This document shows positions 15,754-24,505 of a DNA stretch of 62,525 nucleotides, piece after piece. The stretch comes from CAZEQK01 sp964514395 (lineage in GTDB: Bacteria; Bacillota; Bacilli; Tepidibacillales; Tepidibacillaceae), in the NCBI GenBank assembly GCA_964514395.1, contig CAZEQK010000018.1, positions 1-62,525 on the forward strand. Direction: 5' to 3'. The stretch's first letter is position 1. Each line of letters opens with the position of its first letter. The notes beneath the pieces were generated by a model. The model did no database searches, had not been told where the DNA came from, and worked only from the letters and a program-made list of their open reading frames with translations. The translations under genes were made by a program, and so were the position numbers.

Positions 15754-16266
15754 ATGAGCAAAAAAATAGTATTTTGGCAATTGCAGAAAGAAGAAACGAT
15801 GAAAGTAGAAAGGCATTGCAAAGGGTGTAAAAATAAGGTTGATTTCTATGATTCCTATGTAAGAAGACATAATGCCAATGGGAAAAACATATATCAATAC
15901 GCAATCTATAAATGTGCAAATGGACATACATGGAATAAGGTATTGAATAAATATCATGCAGTACAAGTAAATCATTTAAATGGAATAACAAAGACCTCTA
16001 CAAACTCCTATTTAAAAAAAAATGAAATAAAAGAAATGGACAAAGAAATAATCGAGAAAATTGAGCTTACAAAATGCAAGGAACAGGGTATTTATGAAAT
16101 AACTATAATTGTTAGGGGTACAAATGATATTAGATTAGACAGGCTACTTGGGGAAAACATTATTGATAGGAGTAGAAGCGAAATACAAGCTAGAATAAAA
16201 AAGGGTAAAGTATTAATGAATGGTCAGAATACTAAACCAGGATACAGGCTGCGTGATGGGGATTAA
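15754..16266 (+). CDS. Zinc-ribbon plus S4 RNA-binding domain protein
   Basis: 170 aa. An N-terminal zinc ribbon has ligands C22, C25, C54 and H58 (HCKGC, YKCANGH). A linker precedes a C-terminal S4 domain at about 127-170 (RLDRLLGENIIDRSRSEIQARIKKGKVLMNG...YRLRDGD), similar to the S4 domain of RluD-type pseudouridine synthases but with no catalytic domain. The protein should bind structured RNA, perhaps rRNA or its own leader. ATG 15754 has GAGGT at 7 bases; an internal ATG (M16, 15799) begins at a likely conserved core but has only a weak site. The elaborate leader upstream suggests control by translation or antibiotic stress. Confidence 0.75.
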   Translation: MSKKIVFWQLQKEETMKVERHCKGCKNKVDFYDSYVRRHNANGKNIYQYAIYKCANGHTWNKVLNKYHAVQVNHLNGITKTSTNSYLKKNEIKEMDKEIIEKIELTKCKEQGIYEITIIVRGTNDIRLDRLLGENIIDRSRSEIQARIKKGKVLMNGQNTKPGYRLRDGD

Positions 16267-16713
16267 ATAACAATTTTTATTTAATGTATCAATATTAAAT
16301 AAATAAGACGTGTCTGCATAAATTGGATATTTAAATTAATAAAAAACACGGATAATTGTGAAATAACTTCACTATTAGCTGTGTTTTTCTTTAAAAAAGT
16401 CAATATTTCATACAAATTAATATCTATCATTACTGATATGTGAAGATTTATTCAATTAAATTGGTGAATAAAAATAATATATTATCCGATAACATAGATA
16501 TAGCCAATATTTAGATAAATAGGGAAAATTATGAAGTATTAATGCTATTTTGGTATTTTTAGTTCTAGTAAAATATACCTGTCATTTTTATAAAATACAC
16601 CTAACCTAGTAAATGTAGTAAAATAAGTCTTGCAAATTCTAACAAACCTGTGTCAAAATCTATATATGGAAAAAATAACTAAAATGTATGATAAGTGTTG
16701 AGGAGCTGAGAGC
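16267..16713 (+). other. 446-bp AT-rich intergenic region
   Basis: It holds one terminator for the S4-protein gene (listed separately) and then about 320 bases of AT-rich sequence before the ATP-grasp gene. I see no open frame, tRNA or recognisable riboswitch in it. A promoter for the ATP-grasp gene must lie here, but no consensus stands out. Confidence 0.5.
16341..16392 (+). terminator. Rho-independent terminator
   Basis: AAAAACAC...ATAAT pairs with ATTA...GTGTTTTT, followed by CTTT. It lies 75 bases after the S4-protein stop. Confidence 0.65.
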
Positions 16714-17904
16714 ATGAATAACAAGGCAGTAGTATTAGGAAGTAATTATTATATTGGACTAAGCACAATGCGTTGTTTAGGAGTGAATGGTATTCAAACT
16801 GTAGCTGTTGATTACTCTAATCAGAATACCTACGGTGCAGAATCAAAATATTGTTCTGAAAGGTTTATTGCTCCTCATTATAAAGAAGATTCGAAGGGAT
16901 TTATTCAGTTTTTAAAGGATTATGCGAATAAACAAAGTTCACCTCCTGTGCTTATCCCATGCCATGATTCATATGTGGAAATTATCGATGAACATTTAGA
17001 TGAATTAAAAAAATACTATCTTATTCCTCAAACTGAGGCAGGGCTATATACCAATCTAATGAACAAAGAATTATTATATCAGTTAGCTATAGATAAAGGC
17101 ATCACTGTTCCAGAAACAGTTAGAGTGAATGAAGAGAACTTTTATGAAAAAGTTGAAAATATTATCAAATTCCCATGTATCGTGAAACCTGTAGATTCTC
17201 CATCCTTTGTATCAAAATTCAGAAAGAAACTATTTAAAGTACAGAATAAAGAAGAATTAGAAAATGCTTTAGCTAAAGCAAAGGAAGCAGGACTAGAAGT
17301 AATTGTACAACGGATTATTCCTGGATTTGATGACCATATGTATACTTTCGATGCATATCTAAATCAAGATTCAAAAGTGACCCACTGGGTAACATGTCAA
17401 AAGTATCGTCAATATCCTATTAATTTTGGAGCATCTGTTTACACAGTACAAAAGTATGTACCAGAGCTTTATGAAATAGGTGCGAAGTTCTTAGAAGAAA
17501 TTAAATATAAAGGATTTGCAGAAATAGAGTTTAAAAAAGATGCTGAAACAGGAGAATTTTATTTAATTGAAATAAACGTGAGAATCACTAATTTTAACAG
17601 CTTATTGTATAAGGTAGGAGTAAATATCCCTTATATAACCTATCGTGAGCTAACAGGAATGCCTATCGAACCAAAAGCAGTAGTTGAGGATACAAACATA
17701 GTATTTTGGTATGGATACGAGGATATGTTAGCAATAAAAGATTATCTTAAAACAAAGCAGCTTTCATTATTAGAAGTGATCTTATCAATGTTTAAACCAA
17801 AAGCATATGCAATATGGGATTGGAAAGATCCTAAACCTGCGTATGCATATACTAAAATTATTTTCGGTAAAGTATGGAAGAAAATTTTCAGACTGAAAAG
17901 GTAA
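16714..17904 (+). CDS. ATP-grasp carboxylate-amine ligase, D-aspartate ligase-like
   Basis: 396 aa. The layout is a pre-ATP-grasp domain (about 1-110), an ATP-binding lid with FPCIVKPVDS, QRIIPGFDDHMYTFDAYL, and a metal-binding end FAEIEFKKDAETGEFYLIEINVR. The overall pattern recalls enterococcal D-aspartate ligase Aslfm (VLIPCHDSYVEIIDEHLDEL, IKYKGFAEIEFK). Such enzymes form an amide between an amino acid carboxylate and an amine, as in peptidoglycan cross-bridges. It is followed 34 bases later by a MurE-like ligase on the same strand, with an amidotransferase and a racemase nearby. The substrate is inferred, and other ATP-grasp ligases share this fold. Confidence 0.7.
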   Translation: MNNKAVVLGSNYYIGLSTMRCLGVNGIQTVAVDYSNQNTYGAESKYCSERFIAPHYKEDSKGFIQFLKDYANKQSSPPVLIPCHDSYVEIIDEHLDELKKYYLIPQTEAGLYTNLMNKELLYQLAIDKGITVPETVRVNEENFYEKVENIIKFPCIVKPVDSPSFVSKFRKKLFKVQNKEELENALAKAKEAGLEVIVQRIIPGFDDHMYTFDAYLNQDSKVTHWVTCQKYRQYPINFGASVYTVQKYVPELYEIGAKFLEEIKYKGFAEIEFKKDAETGEFYLIEINVRITNFNSLLYKVGVNIPYITYRELTGMPIEPKAVVEDTNIVFWYGYEDMLAIKDYLKTKQLSLLEVILSMFKPKAYAIWDWKDPKPAYAYTKIIFGKVWKKIFRLKR

Positions 17905-17938
17905 AGCAATGACAAGTCTAGGATGAGGAGGCGGTAAT

Positions 17939-19420
17939 ATGTTATTAGCTTCAATAGTCAGGGGTCTTGATTTTGTTAAAATAAAAGGAGATTTAGAAAT
18001 AGAAGTAAGTAACATTGCCTATGACTCAAGAGAGGTAATGGATAATAGTATTTTTGTAGCAATATCCGGCTATACCGTTGATGGGCATCAATTCATTGAA
18101 AAAGCAATAGAAATGGGTGCTACTACAATCATTATTGAGAAAGATGTCTCGATCAAAAATAATGTAACTGTCCTCAAAGTTTCTGATTCTAGAAAAGCAT
18201 TAGCTAAAATTTCTTCTAATTATTATTACAATCCTACTAAAAAACTAGATCTTGTTGGAATAACTGGAACTAATGGAAAAACCTCAACTGCCTACTTTAT
18301 AAAATCTATCTATGAACAAGCAGATAAATCGGTAGGACTTATTGGGACCATTGGAACAATAATAGATAATAAAATAATAAAGAATAAGAATACCACTCCA
18401 GAATCATTAAACCTACAACAGATTTTTTATAAAATGGTAAAATCGAATATTAAGCACTGCATTATGGAGGTATCATCCCATGCGTTGTGTCTAAATAGAG
18501 TTGCTTATTCCAGCTATAATACAAATATCTTTACAAATTTGTCTCCAGATCATTTAGAGCTACATAAGAATATGGATAATTATTATCATGCAAAGGCAAA
18601 GTTGTTTGAAATTACAAAGGACTATAATATTATCAATATAGACGATGAATATGGTAGAAAGCTAGCAGAAAAAATAATAAATAATGATGCTAAATTAATA
18701 ACTTATGGCATTGTGAACAATGCGGATATATATGCATCTGATATACATTATTCTGCGGAATTCACTACCTATGATCTACATACACCTACAGGTAATATAG
18801 CTATTAAAGTTAATCTACCTGGAATGATATACGTATATAATAGTTTAGCCGCTATAGCCTGTGCATACAGCAATAATATCAGCTTTGAAGATATCCAAAA
18901 AGGAATAGCTGCAATAGATAGGATTAAAGGAAGATTTGAAGTAGTCTATAAAGACAATGATTATAAGATTATTATAGATTTTGCCCATACAGAAGATGGC
19001 TTGGTAAAAGCTCTTACAACACTAAGATCCTTTTCAAAGGGTAGAATAATTTTAGTTTTTGGGGTATATGCAGCAGTTGGCGAACAAGGTAGGGAAAAAC
19101 GGAGAGCAATGGGAAAGATTGCAGCTAACTTTTCAGATTTTGCTATTGTGACATCGGACAATCCTAAGGAACAAGACCCTCTATTAATCATAGAGGAAAT
19201 AGTAGAAGCAATAGAAGAGGAAAAGGGATACTATAAAGCGATTGTTGATAGAGAAGAAGCGATTACATATGCTCTTGAAATGAGTAAGAAAGATGATACC
19301 ATTCTCATTGCTGGGAAAGGACATGAAACTACCCAAATCATAGGGGATAAAGAAATTCCTTTTAATGAGGCTGAAATAGTAGCTGAATTCATAAAGAGTA
19401 AGCAATTAGTAAATAATTAA
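17939..19420 (+). CDS. MurE-like UDP-MurNAc-tripeptide synthetase with atypical DNPK motif
   Basis: 493 aa, the full Mur-ligase length. The N-terminal uridine-binding part (IAYDSREVMDNSIFVAISG), P-loop GITGTNGKTS (about 109-118), middle HLELHKNMDNYYHAKAKLF and C-terminal domain all match MurE. MurE adds the third residue to the peptidoglycan stem. The selectivity motif, DNPR in diaminopimelate enzymes, is D407-N-P-K410 here. The arginine that binds diaminopimelate is replaced by lysine, and the motif also differs from DNPA/DDPN of lysine enzymes. GGAGG precedes the ATG. Coupling to an ATP-grasp ligase suggests a paralogue for a special peptide rather than the housekeeping copy. Confidence 0.8.
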   Translation: MLLASIVRGLDFVKIKGDLEIEVSNIAYDSREVMDNSIFVAISGYTVDGHQFIEKAIEMGATTIIIEKDVSIKNNVTVLKVSDSRKALAKISSNYYYNPTKKLDLVGITGTNGKTSTAYFIKSIYEQADKSVGLIGTIGTIIDNKIIKNKNTTPESLNLQQIFYKMVKSNIKHCIMEVSSHALCLNRVAYSSYNTNIFTNLSPDHLELHKNMDNYYHAKAKLFEITKDYNIINIDDEYGRKLAEKIINNDAKLITYGIVNNADIYASDIHYSAEFTTYDLHTPTGNIAIKVNLPGMIYVYNSLAAIACAYSNNISFEDIQKGIAAIDRIKGRFEVVYKDNDYKIIIDFAHTEDGLVKALTTLRSFSKGRIILVFGVYAAVGEQGREKRRAMGKIAANFSDFAIVTSDNPKEQDPLLIIEEIVEAIEEEKGYYKAIVDREEAITYALEMSKKDDTILIAGKGHETTQIIGDKEIPFNEAEIVAEFIKSKQLVNN

Positions 19421-19440
19421 TATGGTTAATAAATATACCA

Positions 19441-21288
19441 TTACATCTCAATAAAAAACTTCTTATACCACACAAGAAATACATATACTGTCCATATATT
19501 CCTAGCGTAATTACTTTTACCCAAATAATGTTCTTCAAGATATTTTACAAGGATTTTAGTATCAAAAAACTTTTCAGCTATGTCAGATTGCAACATTTCT
19601 TTGATAATATGATAATATTTATCTTCACGCAACCAATATTTAATAGGGACTGGAAACCCTAGTTTAGGTCTGTTTGCCCATTCACTTGGCAATACTTCAA
19701 GAGCAGCAGTTCTTAAGGCATACTTTGTATCCTTATTATTCACTTGATGATAACTTGGGATCTCTGAAGAAAGAGCCATGATTTCTTTATCTAAGAATGG
19801 AACTCTTAGTTCAAGAGAATGTGCCATGCTCATTTTATCAGCTTTAAGAAGTATATCTCCTGGTAGCCATAGGTTTAAGTCAAGGTGTTGCATCTTTGTA
19901 AGATCATCTTTATTTTGGACTTTATCATATACTTGTTTAGTTATGCTTTTTATAGATGGGCCACTTTTGTACTCATCTTTTAATAACTTCAGAGCATCCT
20001 TTTCTTCAAAAACCTTTGCTTGTCCAATGAATTTTTCCTCTATTTTTTGCCCACCCTTTACTAAGAAGTTAGTTATTTGATTTTTAGGTAGAGCTTTATT
20101 CATGTAAGAAACGAAACGACGAACAGGGAAAGGAATTTTTTCATAGATGTTCATTTTTTTTGATTTTTGATACCAAGTATATCCAGCAAATATTTCATCT
20201 GCCCCTTCACCTGATAACACAACCGTTACATATTCACTTGCTAATTGAGCTAAAAAATATAAAGGTACTGATGAAAGATTAGATTGAGGCTCGTCCATAT
20301 GGTATTGAATAGTAGGAATGACTTCAAAAAACTCATCAGCACTAATAATTTTTTTATGGTTTTCTATATGTAAGATATCAGATAAATCTTTTGCTAGATT
20401 TGTTTCATTAAACATAGACTCATAATCATGAAAACCTACTGAAAATGTTTTGTTAGGTTTCAATAATGATGCAATATAACTGGAATCTATTCCTCCAGAC
20501 AAAAACGAACCAACTTTAACATCACTAATTTTATGATAATTAACAGATTCTTTCATCGCTTCTTTAATTTGATTCACATAATAATCTAGACTGTTTTCTT
20601 TCTTATCATAATTCACTGACCAGTATGACTTTATTTGGATGTTACCTTTTTTATATATCATGTAGTGACCAGGCTTTAACTTGTATACCCCTTTGAAAAA
20701 GGTTTCGTCGAGTACTGAATATTGAAAAGTAAGGTAAGGCCTTAGTGCATCCTTATTTAACTCCTTAATAAAAGCCGGATGTTTTAAGAAGGATTTTATT
20801 TCAGAGCCAAAGATAAATGAATTGTCTGTAGTGTTTTGTGTATAGTATAGTGGCTTTATCCCAAAAAAATCTCTTGCCAATAACATCGTTTCATTTTTTG
20901 TATCCCATAAAGCGAAAGCAAACATTCCTCTTATTTTTTGTAATAGCTCAACACCGTATTCTTCATAGCTGTGGAGAATTACCTCACTATCAGTATTGCT
21001 TTTAAATAGATGCCCCTTTTTTTCAAGATCAACTCTTAACTCTTGAAAATTATAGATTTCACCATTAAAAACCAATACACAACTACTATCTTCATTGTAA
21101 ATAGGTTGATTTCCCTGATCAGATAAGTCAATAATTTTAAGTCTTCTAAAGCCCAATGTAACGTTATCATCTGAATATTTACTTGCACTGTCTGGGCCAC
21201 GATGAACAATCGTATCTGACATATTCTCAATAATTTGTAATCTATCAATTTTTAATTTAGTATCTGCAAAACCAACAAATCCACACAT
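19441..21288 (-). CDS. asnB: Glutamine-hydrolysing asparagine synthetase, class B
   Basis: 615 aa. The first residues are MCGFVGF, which place the catalytic Cys2 of the class II glutamine amidotransferase domain (to about 210). HRGPDS and NGEIYNF follow. The synthetase domain carries the pyrophosphate loop SGGIDSSY near 266 and SGEGADEIFAGY. The start is fixed by Cys2 and by AAGGTGAT upstream; an upstream in-frame start would bury the cysteine. Besides making asparagine, relatives (AsnH, LtsA, AsnB of Bacillus) amidate D-aspartate or diaminopimelate in peptidoglycan. Its position between a MurE-like gene (convergent) and an Asp/Glu racemase makes that alternative attractive. Confidence 0.88.
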   Translation of the reverse strand: MCGFVGFADTKLKIDRLQIIENMSDTIVHRGPDSASKYSDDNVTLGFRRLKIIDLSDQGNQPIYNEDSSCVLVFNGEIYNFQELRVDLEKKGHLFKSNTDSEVILHSYEEYGVELLQKIRGMFAFALWDTKNETMLLARDFFGIKPLYYTQNTTDNSFIFGSEIKSFLKHPAFIKELNKDALRPYLTFQYSVLDETFFKGVYKLKPGHYMIYKKGNIQIKSYWSVNYDKKENSLDYYVNQIKEAMKESVNYHKISDVKVGSFLSGGIDSSYIASLLKPNKTFSVGFHDYESMFNETNLAKDLSDILHIENHKKIISADEFFEVIPTIQYHMDEPQSNLSSVPLYFLAQLASEYVTVVLSGEGADEIFAGYTWYQKSKKMNIYEKIPFPVRRFVSYMNKALPKNQITNFLVKGGQKIEEKFIGQAKVFEEKDALKLLKDEYKSGPSIKSITKQVYDKVQNKDDLTKMQHLDLNLWLPGDILLKADKMSMAHSLELRVPFLDKEIMALSSEIPSYHQVNNKDTKYALRTAALEVLPSEWANRPKLGFPVPIKYWLREDKYYHIIKEMLQSDIAEKFFDTKILVKYLEEHYLGKSNYARNIWTVYVFLVWYKKFFIEM

Positions 21289-21550
21289 AAGTATCACCTT
21301 TATATCCTATTTGATGTAAAATTGTAAAGAAATCTCTTTTAGATAATAGCATAATTTGTCGTTATATACCAGTACTCCTTTAAACATCAAATTTTGTGCA
21401 TTTTTTTTCTAATTCCAACAAATATTTAAATAGATTCATATATTTACATAGAAAAAAATATTTCAAATTGGATCTTTTTATTACTTTTCTTTAAATATTT
21501 GATAAAATAAAATGAATAATTAGTTGGGTCTATTAATGGAGGGCAATTAC

Positions 21551-22270
21551 ATGAATGATAAAATAATTGGTATTATCGGGGGTATGGGGCCGGAAGCAAC
21601 TGTAGATTTTTATTTAAAAATTATTAAAGCAACGAAAGTCAAGAAAGATCAAGATCATTTCCGAGTGATTATTGACAGCAACGTGAAAATCCCAGATCGT
21701 ACAGAAGCTATATTAGGGATAGGTGAGAACCCAGTGAAAGCTATAGTGCAGACAGCAAAGAATTTAGAACGATTAGGTGTAGAAATATCATGTATGCCTT
21801 GTATGACAGCTCATTATTTTATAGAAGAGGTTCAAAAGGAAGTAAATCATCCCATTTTAAATGTTTTTATAGAATTGCGGAATCATATTATGAGTCATTA
21901 TCCAAATGCTACTAAGATAGGTGTATTAGCTACCTCGGGAACAATAAAAGCAGGTCTATTTGAAAAATATCTTACTAATAATAAAATTATTTATCCAAGT
22001 CCTTTCACTCAAAAAGAAAAAGTAATGAAAGCTATTTATGGCGAATCTGGAATAAAGAGTGGAGTAATTGAAGGAGAGCCATTACAATTACTTAAAGAAG
22101 CAGCCTTTGAAATCATTGATCAGGGAGCAGAATTAATAATTTCAGGATGCACCGAGATAGGTTTAGTACTGAAACCCCACCATATCAATAAACCTTTGAT
22201 TGATCCAATGGACGTTGTCGCGAATGAAATCATTTTAAATAAAGATTACATATATTCGAATTCGGTTTAA
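21551..22270 (+). CDS. Aspartate/glutamate racemase family protein
   Basis: 239 aa with the family's glycine-rich start IIGIIGGMGPEATVDFY and two catalytic cysteines, in PCMTAHYF and SGCTEIGL. The first motif has Met where most racemases have Asn (PCNTAHY), a change next to the catalytic cysteine that may alter substrate. It would interconvert L- and D-aspartate or a related acid. ATG 21551 has GGAGG upstream. It is divergent from asnB, close to the ATP-grasp ligase, and could supply D-aspartate to it. Confidence 0.82.
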   Translation: MNDKIIGIIGGMGPEATVDFYLKIIKATKVKKDQDHFRVIIDSNVKIPDRTEAILGIGENPVKAIVQTAKNLERLGVEISCMPCMTAHYFIEEVQKEVNHPILNVFIELRNHIMSHYPNATKIGVLATSGTIKAGLFEKYLTNNKIIYPSPFTQKEKVMKAIYGESGIKSGVIEGEPLQLLKEAAFEIIDQGAELIISGCTEIGLVLKPHHINKPLIDPMDVVANEIILNKDYIYSNSV

Positions 22271-22318
22271 TTGAGGGGTTTTTAAATAGCATAACAGTAA
22301 AATAATACTACAAAGGCT

Positions 22319-22360
22319 AACAGATATTAGGGATGAATTTTTCCTAGTATCTGTTTTTTT
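22319..22360 (+). terminator. Rho-independent terminator
   Basis: AACAGATATTAGG pairs with CCTAGTATCTGTT (one mismatch), followed by a T-run. It ends the racemase gene. Confidence 0.75.
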
Positions 22361-22448
22361 AAGGCATTCTTTATTTTTATGAATCTATGAGATAATAAAA
22401 GTAGTCCATAAAATAATGAACAGAATGATATTGATAGAGGTGTAATAA

Positions 22449-24404
22449 ATGTATAAAACAATTGGATTATTAGCTCATGTAGATGCAGGTAAAACGACAT
22501 TTGCGGAGCAGCTTCTTTACCATACACAAAGCATTAATAAAAGAGGAAGAGTAGATCATAAGAATGCTTTTCTAGATAGCCATAGAATAGAAATGGAAAG
22601 AGGAATTACGGTTTTCGCAGATCAAGGCATCATGTCCTATAAAAATTCTACTTATTATTTAATAGATACACCTGGACACGTAGATTTTTCACCTGAGATG
22701 GAACGTGCTATACAAGTGATGGATTATGCGATAATCATTATTAGTGCAGTGGAAGGCGTGGAGGGTCATACCGAAACGGTTTGGCAACTATTAAGAAAGT
22801 ATCATGTCCCCACCTTTTTCTTTATCAACAAAACAGATCGAATCGGGGCGGATGTTGAGAAAGTTTTAGCAGATATTCAATTAAATATGACTGAGGATAT
22901 TTTTGATATTACGGATTCCTTTCAGCAAGGTGAAATGAATGAAAGGCTTATTGAATTTATTGCTGAACGTAATGAGGAACTCCTTGAACAATATTTAAAT
23001 GGTGGGTATCAACAGGATGATTGGATAAATAAAATGAAAGCTATGATAAAAGAAAATAAAATTTTTCTAGCCACAAGTGGCTCTGCTTTACATGATAGAG
23101 GAGTCGTAGACTTTTTAGAGATACTTGATTTATTAACAATAACAGATTATTTAAACCAACAATCCTTTTCTGGTCGAGTTTTTAAAATAAGACATGATGA
23201 AAATGGTGTTAGAATAACCTTTATGAAGGCCTTAGGAGGTACATTAAAAGTCCGAGATGAATTGAGCTATAGGACTTCTGAAAGAGATATTTCCGAAAAG
23301 GTTACACAAATAAGAGTATATAACGGTAATAAGTTTAAAATAGTCAATCAAGTAAACGCTGGTGAGCTTTTTGCAGTAACAGGCTTATCGATGGCTGCGA
23401 TAGGTGATGTTATTGGAGATCAAGGAGAAAGGGTAGATCATGAAATAGTACCAATTCTAAAATCCAAGGTGCTATTTGACGCATCCTTACATGCCAAAGA
23501 AGTTCTAAAGGACTTTAGGATACTTGATATAGAAGATCCTTCCTTACACGTGACATGGGAGGAAAGCTTGCAGGAAATTCATATTCATGTAATGGGAGTG
23601 ATTCAACTAGAAGTATTAGAACAGCTAGTGAAGGAAAGATTTCAGTATCATGTTACCTTTGGGGAACCGACTATCCTTTATAAGGAAACAATAGATACAA
23701 CCGTAATAGGCTATGGCCATTTTGAACCCTTAAGGCACTATGCTGAGGTTCATCTGAAATTGGAACCTTCTGAAAGAGGAACTGATTTAATATTTGTGAA
23801 TGCCTGTCATACCGATGATTTAACCAGTAGCTATCAAAACTTAATCCGTCAACATCTATATGAGCGAGAACATCATGGGATTTTAACAGGGTCGCCGATT
23901 ACAGATATTAAAGTGACGTTACTGACAGGTAGAGCTCATAATGAACACACCTCTGGTGGAGATTTTAGAGAAGCCACCTACCGAGCTATAAGGCAAGGTC
24001 TAGAAAAAACGGTGAATATTTTACTTGAACCATATTATGATTTTAAAATAAAAATAGATGCAGATCATATTGGAAGGGTATTATCAGATATTCAGAATGC
24101 TCATGGTAGTTTTGATCCGCCTCATACCGTTGGGAACAAGGTGATTTTAACAGGGAAAGCACCAGTAGCAACATTTATGGGCTATCATGCAGAGTTAGCA
24201 TCGATAACACAGGGGAAGGGATCAATAAGCTTGAAGTATGGAGGTTATCAACCCTGTCACAATCAGGGGGAGGTAATTGAGAGAATTGGGTACAAAAAGA
24301 ATGCGGACTTCATGTATACCTCATCCTCTGTTTTTTGTTCCAAAGGCCAAAGCTATTCAGTCGAATGGGAACAGGCGGAAGGTAAAATGCACTGTATAAA
24401 GTAA
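22449..24404 (+). CDS. TetM-like translation-factor GTPase (ribosomal protection protein family)
   Basis: 651 aa. EF-G/TetM architecture: G1 HVDAGKTT near residue 10, G3 DTPGHVDF, G4 NKTD, then domains II-V. The length and single-protein form fit the Tet(M)/Tet(O) ribosomal protection family better than EF-G, which is near 690 aa. Sequence details differ from classical Tet proteins (FLDSHRIEMERGITVFADQG), so this is likely a chromosomal relative whose tetracycline phenotype cannot be assumed. It would bind the ribosome and hydrolyse GTP. AGAGGTG precedes the ATG. No leader peptide or attenuator is apparent upstream. It stands alone. Confidence 0.75.
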   Translation: MYKTIGLLAHVDAGKTTFAEQLLYHTQSINKRGRVDHKNAFLDSHRIEMERGITVFADQGIMSYKNSTYYLIDTPGHVDFSPEMERAIQVMDYAIIIISAVEGVEGHTETVWQLLRKYHVPTFFFINKTDRIGADVEKVLADIQLNMTEDIFDITDSFQQGEMNERLIEFIAERNEELLEQYLNGGYQQDDWINKMKAMIKENKIFLATSGSALHDRGVVDFLEILDLLTITDYLNQQSFSGRVFKIRHDENGVRITFMKALGGTLKVRDELSYRTSERDISEKVTQIRVYNGNKFKIVNQVNAGELFAVTGLSMAAIGDVIGDQGERVDHEIVPILKSKVLFDASLHAKEVLKDFRILDIEDPSLHVTWEESLQEIHIHVMGVIQLEVLEQLVKERFQYHVTFGEPTILYKETIDTTVIGYGHFEPLRHYAEVHLKLEPSERGTDLIFVNACHTDDLTSSYQNLIRQHLYEREHHGILTGSPITDIKVTLLTGRAHNEHTSGGDFREATYRAIRQGLEKTVNILLEPYYDFKIKIDADHIGRVLSDIQNAHGSFDPPHTVGNKVILTGKAPVATFMGYHAELASITQGKGSISLKYGGYQPCHNQGEVIERIGYKKNADFMYTSSSVFCSKGQSYSVEWEQAEGKMHCIK

Positions 24405-24505
24405 TAATCCCTCATAAGAAAAAATAATCAAGAATATAGATAATAATTCTAATGAAGATGTTGGCCTAATAGTAGAAATGATTAACTAGTCGAAGGAGAA
24501 TTCTC

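Noticed and set aside
22449..24404. Calling this gene tet(M) and predicting tetracycline resistance
   Set aside because: The architecture fits, but motifs are divergent and there is no mobile context or attenuator; a resistance claim is not supported.
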